Source: Saccharum officinarum (Eukaryota > Streptophyta > Magnoliopsida > Poales > Poaceae). Taken from it: DNA of 64,000 bases. This document shows, piece after piece, positions 59,580 to 64,000 of this stretch. The notes under the pieces were generated by a model that was given only the letters and a program-made list of their open reading frames with translations, made no database searches and was not told where the DNA came from. The stretch spans positions 40,035,335-40,099,334 of the forward strand of contig CM036191.1 in the NCBI GenBank assembly GCA_020631735.1, read 5' to 3'. The stretch's first letter is position 1, and each line of letters opens with the position of its first letter. The translations under genes were made by a program, and so were the position numbers.

Positions 59580-59825
59580 CTAGTATTCGGACGTCCTGTA
59601 GGCCCACGCCTGCTTCGCCTGTTGGGCCCATCCCGCATGCTGTCCCGCATGCCCGGCTGCAACTATTGCACCTGCTCGCCCTGCCCTCGCATGCTGCTGC
59701 GCGTACGCATGATGCTACGTGCCCATGCTGCTGCGCATGCAGGTCGAGACCACCCACGCTCGCTTCGCTTCTGCGCACACGCGGGGACCGCCTCTGCATG
59801 CGTAGCTTCCTGTATTTGTTAATGT

Positions 59826-60230
59826 TGCAACATGAAGCACTTCTGCAACATATGTCTGAAATAGGTGAAACGTTTGCAACATACGTTTGCAACATATGTG
59901 TATTGCCACTACAACATATGCAACATCTAGATAAAACATTTGCATACGTCTGAAATAGATAAAACATTTTGGATAGATGTTTGCAACATATGTGTATAGC
60001 CACTGAAACATTTCCAACATCTAGATAAAACATTTGCAAGATACTCTGAAATAGATGAAACATTCTGAATAGATGCTTGCAACATATCTCTGAAACACTT
60101 GCAATATACCTCTGAAACACTTACAACATGTGGAACATCCTGATCTACTTTTGCAACATCCATATAAAACACTTGCAACATATCTATGATACATTTGAAA
60201 CACTTTGAAATATACATTTGCAACATATTG
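59826..60230 (+). repeat. TGCAAC array of locus 3, left block
   Basis: TTGCAACATATGTGTATAGCC and CTTGCAACATATCTCTGAAACA phrases. The end of this block (59970-60230) is closely repeated at 60630-60880. Confidence 0.75.
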
Positions 60231-60234
60231 GTGT

Positions 60235-60605
60235 CTTCAACAAATCAAGGGCAACCCCCCTAAAAAAGACTCAATTTTGAGGGTTTTGGAGCTCAAAACC
60301 TGCAAAAATGGAGAAGCCGTGGGGAAGAAAGAGTTGGGGCGGCTGGGCACTGCATTTATAGCCTCAGGCTTAAGCGAGGCGGTCAACATAAGGCAACCGT
60401 CTTGGTTAATCGTATACTAACCGAGGCGGTTGACTTACGGTTGCGTTAAGGCAACCGCCTCACTTAAAGGCATTAACCGAGGCAGTTCCATTACGTTGTT
60501 CGCCTCAGTTAATGCAACATTAACCAAGACGATTACTGGGCCGGTGCCCGGCCACCGAGTAACATAGGCGGGCAACCAGCCTAACCGCCTTCGAGGCCAT
60601 TTTCC
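60235..60605. mobile_element. CACTA-like subterminal sequence
   Basis: Repeated inverted and direct words of the type CCGAGGCGGTT and AACCGCCTC (60375-60560) are typical of subterminal repeats of grass CACTA elements. The CACTA terminal pentamer and a TSD were not found, so it may be a fragment. Confidence 0.45.
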
Positions 60606-60629
60606 AAATGCCTTGTAAAAGTTTGTGTA

Positions 60630-60880
60630 CAAGTGGATGTTTGCAACATATTTGTATAGCCACCGGAACATTTCCAACGTCCAGAAGGAACATTTGCAAC
60701 ATACATCTGAAACATTTCGAATAGATGCTTGCAACATATCTCTGAAACACTTGCAACGTGTACAACATCCCGATCTATTTTTGCAACATCCATATAAAAC
60801 ACTTGCAATATACCTATGAAACATATGAAATACTTTGAAACATGCATTTGCAACATATGGGTCCTCCTGCCGTGGTGTCT
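60630..60880 (+). repeat. TGCAAC array of locus 3, right block
   Basis: A near-copy of 59970-60230: same order of GGATGTTTGCAACATAT, ACATTTCCAAC, GAATAGATGCTTGCAACATA and CAACATCCATATAAAACACT phrases. Confidence 0.75.
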
Positions 60881-61150
60881 TCGACCGACCGCGGGAGACG
60901 ATGTCCCGGTCAGCGACGACCTTCTCCTTGTGGTGGTGGTGGCACGGTGCACACCATGGCCGTGCATGACAGGCGAGCGTGGATTGGGGTGCGGCGGTGG
61001 ATGGCCGCGTCGTCAAGGCGGAGTAGGGTGGGGTGGCGCTGCGCGACGCTGGATGGGGCGTGGGAGGGGGGATGGTCTCGGCGGCGAGACGATGTGGGAC
61101 GAGCGAGAGATTTTTTTTTGCGGGAGAGAGCGTGTCCGGAGTGAGGCGCG

Positions 61151-61767
61151 CGGCGTTCGGAGGGGGCGGACTCCTGTGGCCAAGCATTATGGATTGAAAA
61201 ATGTAGAAACGGGAAGAGACAATAAAGGTTGAGCTAGAAAAAGCATTATTTGTATTTATAAAAAAATTAGTCAGTTCAGGCTTCGGAGTATAAGCTTGAA
61301 TAACTCACTGACAGAGCATACTCATCAACCTTCATCCACAGGACCCGATGAGAGGTCGGCATGATGCCAGATTGGTACTACTACTAATTTGAAACATAAG
61401 AACTAACCCAAGTATTTAAAAAGTCGAGGCAACAAAACAATTTATATCCTGAGGCCATGAGAACTGAACTAAACGCCACCAGAGTAACACTAGAACTGAT
61501 CCAGAGAGGATTGAGATCTCTGTTACATGATAAGACAGGCACAAGTCACGTAACAACAAATTCTGAAAAAAAAATCACGAAATAACCGATAACCATAGTT
61601 GAATATAACAAAAAACGACTGCATTTTGACATTTAGTTTAGTGATGAATTGACGGGAGGAGTTCCGAAGACAAGACAGAGTAGGAGACTAGCCCCGTGCA
61701 GTGCTTCTTCTTCAGCTTGACGACGGCACCCTGAGGTAATCCAGGTAGTAGCGACCACCGTGCCTGC
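61151..61767. other. Non-coding spacer
   Basis: AT-rich, with no gene or clear motif that I can support before the partial LTR at 61768. Confidence 0.4.
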
Positions 61768-62028
61768 TGTTGGAGTTGTTTCAAATTCACTGCAAGATAT
61801 ATGCCGGGCTTCTGACGGAGCGAAGCGGAGGCCCGTAAAAGCCGAAGGCTGGGTCGGATATGATGACAAAGCCTGTTCCTGTTGCTAAGTTTGAGTTATG
61901 CTCAAGCTTAGTTGGTTTAATTGAATAGTCCAAGAGACTATTGTTGGCATCAGTGGTTTTCTATCTTTTGTTGTTCAGGATGATTGGTTGATTTATGATA
62001 CAAGATGAATTTGTCTCAAGGTGGAGTT
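61768..62028 (+). repeat. Partial LTR plus 3' internal end of a Tork-type copia
   Basis: 61768 to about 61855 repeats the first about 90 bases of the LTR at 62029 (TGTTGGAGTTGTTTCAAATT, GCGAAGCGGAGGCCCGTAAA, GCCGAAGGCTGGG). Then comes AT-rich sequence containing the palindrome TTGAGTTATGCTCAA. It ends CAAGGTGGAGTT, a polypurine-tract-like motif, directly before the next LTR. This looks like a copy of the element with almost all of its inside deleted. Confidence 0.6.
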
Positions 62029-62344
62029 TGTTAGAGTTGTTCCAAATTCACTGCAAGATATAGGCCGGGCTTCGGACGGAGCGAAGCGGAGGCCCGTAAA
62101 AGCCGAAGGCTGGGCCAGAGCCGCGGTATGGTACATATATACCCTTGCTAGGGTTTCTTGGAGACTTGATTCTCTTGTAAGCCGCCACAGGCGTGTAACC
62201 TAAAATTCTTGAGATAGTGAGATTGTTGCTGGCTGGTGCCCGTGGTTTTTCCCCTTCGCATTGGAGGGATTTTCCATGTTAAATCGTGTGTCTCCGCTGT
62301 GATTGATTTCGTTTTACTTCATATTCCATACGTCGTTCATAACA
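62029..62344 (+). repeat. LTR of a Tork-type copia (316 bases)
   Basis: TGTTAGAG...CATAACA, with a primer-binding site two bases downstream and a polypurine-like tract upstream. It can therefore serve as the 5' LTR of the element at 62345-64000 and as the 3' LTR of the remnant at 61768-62028. Confidence 0.8.
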
Positions 62345-62346
62345 AG

Positions 62347-62358
62347 TGGTACCAGAGC
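62347..62358 (+). other. Primer-binding site (initiator tRNA-Met type)
   Basis: TGGTACCAGAGC, one base different from TGGTATCAGAGC, two bases after the LTR. Confidence 0.85.
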
Positions 62359-62377
62359 TTCGGTTGCTGTAGGGTTC

Positions 62378-63346
62378 ATGACGACGTCGATGAAGTTCGA
62401 TCTTCCGCTGCTGAACTACGACACACGGTTCTCGCTATGGCAAGTCAAGATGCGGGGAATTCTGGCGCAGACTCATGACTACGATGAGGCGCTGGATAAC
62501 TTCGGCAAGAGGAAGGCCGATTGGACTCCTGAGGAGATCCGCAAGGATCAGAAAGCTCTCGCCCTAATTCAGTTACATCTTCATAATGATATTTTGCAGG
62601 AGTGTTTGAAAGAGAAAACTGCTGCAGAACTATGGCTGAAACTGGAATCGATCTGTATGTGCAAGGATCTAACCAGTAAGATGCAGATGAAGATGAAGCT
62701 GTTCACTCTGAGGATGAAGGAGGAGGATTCGGTGATGACCCACATCGCTGAATTCAAGAAGATCGTGGCCGACCTAGTGTCGATGGAGGTGAAGTATGAT
62801 GATGAGGACTTAGGTCTTCTACTGTTATGTTCTTTGCCAAATTCGTATGCAAATTTTCGTGACACCATACTTTTGAGCCGTGATGAACTAACCCTAAAGG
62901 AAGTTTATGAGGCTCTCCAGTCTAAGGAGAAGATGAAAGTTATGGTGCAGCATGACGGAACGTCGTCCTCAAAGGGCGAAGCTTTGCATGTGAGAGGCAG
63001 AACTGATAACAGATCCTCATATGATAGCATTGATGGTAGAAAGAACTACGAGAGGAGAGGCCGTTCAAAGTCCAAGCCGCATGGTAATAAAAAGTTCTGT
63101 GTTTATTGCAAGCTGACAAATCATAATGTTGAGGATTGCAGAAAAGTACAGAATAAGGAGAAGAGAAAAAACAAGTCGGCTGGTAAGGTCTCTGTTGCTG
63201 CTGCTGCGTCTGATGATGATTCTGGAGATTGTCTGATAGTGCTTGCTGGTTGTGTTGCTGGTCATGATGAATGGATTCTAGATTCCGCATGTTCATTTCA
63301 TATTTGCACTAACAGAAATTGGTTTAGTTCATATAAGTCTGTGTAG
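62378..63346 (+). CDS. Gag and protease start of a Tork-type copia
   Basis: The ATG at 62378 (MTTSMKFDLPLLNY) is the first good start after the primer-binding site; the frame gives 322 residues. Visible parts are DTRFSLWQVKMRGIL, the Gag helical body (ALALIQLHLHNDILQECL, AAELWLKLESICMCKDLTSKM, LLLLCSLPNSYANFRDTIL), a CCHC knuckle (CVYCKLTNHNVEDC, about residues 241-254) and the protease site WILDSACSFHICT. Ala stands where the catalytic DSG has Gly. The frame hits TAG at 63344-63346 and the downstream pol frame is shifted by one base, so the polyprotein is interrupted here. The close similarity to Tnt1/Tork Gag-Pol order supports the lineage. Confidence 0.88.
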   Translation: MTTSMKFDLPLLNYDTRFSLWQVKMRGILAQTHDYDEALDNFGKRKADWTPEEIRKDQKALALIQLHLHNDILQECLKEKTAAELWLKLESICMCKDLTSKMQMKMKLFTLRMKEEDSVMTHIAEFKKIVADLVSMEVKYDDEDLGLLLLCSLPNSYANFRDTILLSRDELTLKEVYEALQSKEKMKVMVQHDGTSSSKGEALHVRGRTDNRSSYDSIDGRKNYERRGRSKSKPHGNKKFCVYCKLTNHNVEDCRKVQNKEKRKNKSAGKVSVAAAASDDDSGDCLIVLAGCVAGHDEWILDSACSFHICTNRNWFSSYKSV

Positions 63347-64000
63347 AAAGGGATGTTGTGCGGATGGGAGATGATAACCCATGTGACGTCGTGGGAATTG
63401 GATCAGTTCAGATCAAGACTGATGATGGCATGACACGCACGCTGAAAAACGTCAGGTATATACCAGAGATGTCCAGGAATCTTATCTCATTGAGCACGCT
63501 TGATGCAGAAGGTTACAAATATTCCGGTTCAGATGGCATTCTGAAGGTATCAAAAGGTTCTCTTGTCTGTTTAAAAGGTGATCTTAATTCTGCAAAGTTA
63601 TATGTCCTTAGAGGGTGTACTTTACATGGTTCTGATTCCACTACTGCTGCTGTTACTAATGATGAAGCTAGTAAAACTAACCTTTGGCACATGCGTTTGG
63701 GACATATGAGTCACCATGGTATGGCAGATTTGATAAAGAGAAACCTACTGAAAGGCTGCACTTCGAGTAAGATAAATTTTTGTGAGCATTGCATTTTCGG
63801 CAAGCATAAGAGGGTACAGTTCAACACTTCTATTCACACCACTAAAGGTACTCTTGATTATGTTCATGCTGATTTATGGGGTCCTTCTAAGAAGCCCTCA
63901 CTAGGTGGTGCTCGTTACATGCTTACAATTATTGATGATTACTCTAGAAGGGTTTGGCCTTATTTTCTAAAACAGAAAGATGATACTTTTGCTGCTTTTA
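63347..64000 (+). pseudogene. Pol of the Tork-type copia (protease end, integrase), cut by the window end
   Basis: In the frame starting near 63352 the sequence is open to the window end: MGDDNPCDVVGIGSV, VRYIPEMSRNLISLSTLD (protease tail), the pre-integrase LWHMRLGHMSHHGM, NFCEHCIFGKHKR (zinc region) and the integrase core start DYVHADLWGPS and LTIIDDYSRRVW. It lies one base out of frame with gag-protease. RT and RNase H would lie beyond 64000. Confidence 0.85.

Larger units (their letters stand above)
59580..61150. mobile_element. TGCAAC-repeat element, locus 3, split by CACTA-like sequence
   Basis: GC- and CATGC-rich left part (59580-59825), TGCAAC array (59826-60230), a different 370-base block (60235-60605), a second TGCAAC array (60630-60880), then a GC-rich right part to about 61150. 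The outer parts resemble those of loci 1 and 2. Terminal repeats are not clear. No gene is supported; the open frames are repeat-derived. Confidence 0.5.

Noticed and set aside
1..64000. CRISPR arrays, bacterial operons, tRNA or rRNA genes
   Set aside because: None were seen by eye; direct repeats present are transposon arrays or exon repeats, and the sequence is clearly plant nuclear DNA.

Overview
This window is a stretch of plant nuclear DNA, most likely from a grass and probably from the Andropogoneae (sorghum, sugarcane, Miscanthus group). The evidence is the intron-rich genes with GT-AG junctions, the GC-rich first exons, the dense LTR retrotransposons of grass type (Sirevirus, Tekay, Ale and Tork lineages), and the MITEs. 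The species is an inference. The window has a run of 100 N at 22606-22705, so it is an assembled scaffold.

Layout. 0-5.5 kb: copy A of a small unrecognised multi-exon gene (last five exons, 2081-3101). 5.5-9 kb: gene and element debris, including a gypsy-type LTR with a gag scrap, a broken raffinose-synthase-family fragment (6660-6990) and a MITE-like element. 9-11.97 kb: a GC-rich and TGCAAC-repeat element. 11.97-15.91 kb: a 5'-truncated Sirevirus (Ty1/copia) with its 3' LTR. 16.3-22.5 kb: copy B of the unrecognised gene, complete at 441 codons (16391-18409). Its 3' flank duplicates that of copy A but carries two hAT-like insertions. 22.7-41.9 kb: a second duplicated non-coding segment (22825-23860 and 39970-41395) flanks a second TGCAAC element and a nested pair. 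The nested pair is a Sirevirus solo LTR (25041-38869) split by a nearly complete 11.8-kb Tekay-type gypsy element (25114-36936). 42-43 kb: MITEs and a promoter region. 43.77-58.88 kb: one real single-locus gene on the plus strand, a 13-exon PAS-domain Raf-like MAPKKK of 714 residues. Its intron 1 holds an antisense Ale-type copia element (44673-50345) and its intron 5 holds a poly-A retroposon (53494-55214). 59.5-61.2 kb: a third TGCAAC locus, split by CACTA-like sequence. 61.77-64 kb: a Tork-type copia element that runs off the end of the window.

How it fits together. Two loci look like working cellular genes: the PAS-Raf kinase and the 441-residue gene of unknown function. Nearly everything else is transposable elements or their remnants, and much of the order of events can be read from nesting and target-site duplications (TSDs). 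The most notable items are an extra 234-codon ORF between the primer-binding site and gag of the gypsy element, a CpG-rich palindromic array just upstream of the TATA box in the Sirevirus LTR, the in-frame tandem expansion of exon 1 of the unknown gene, and an LTR near 62 kb that has element sequence on both sides. No previously undescribed system could be demonstrated from sequence alone.
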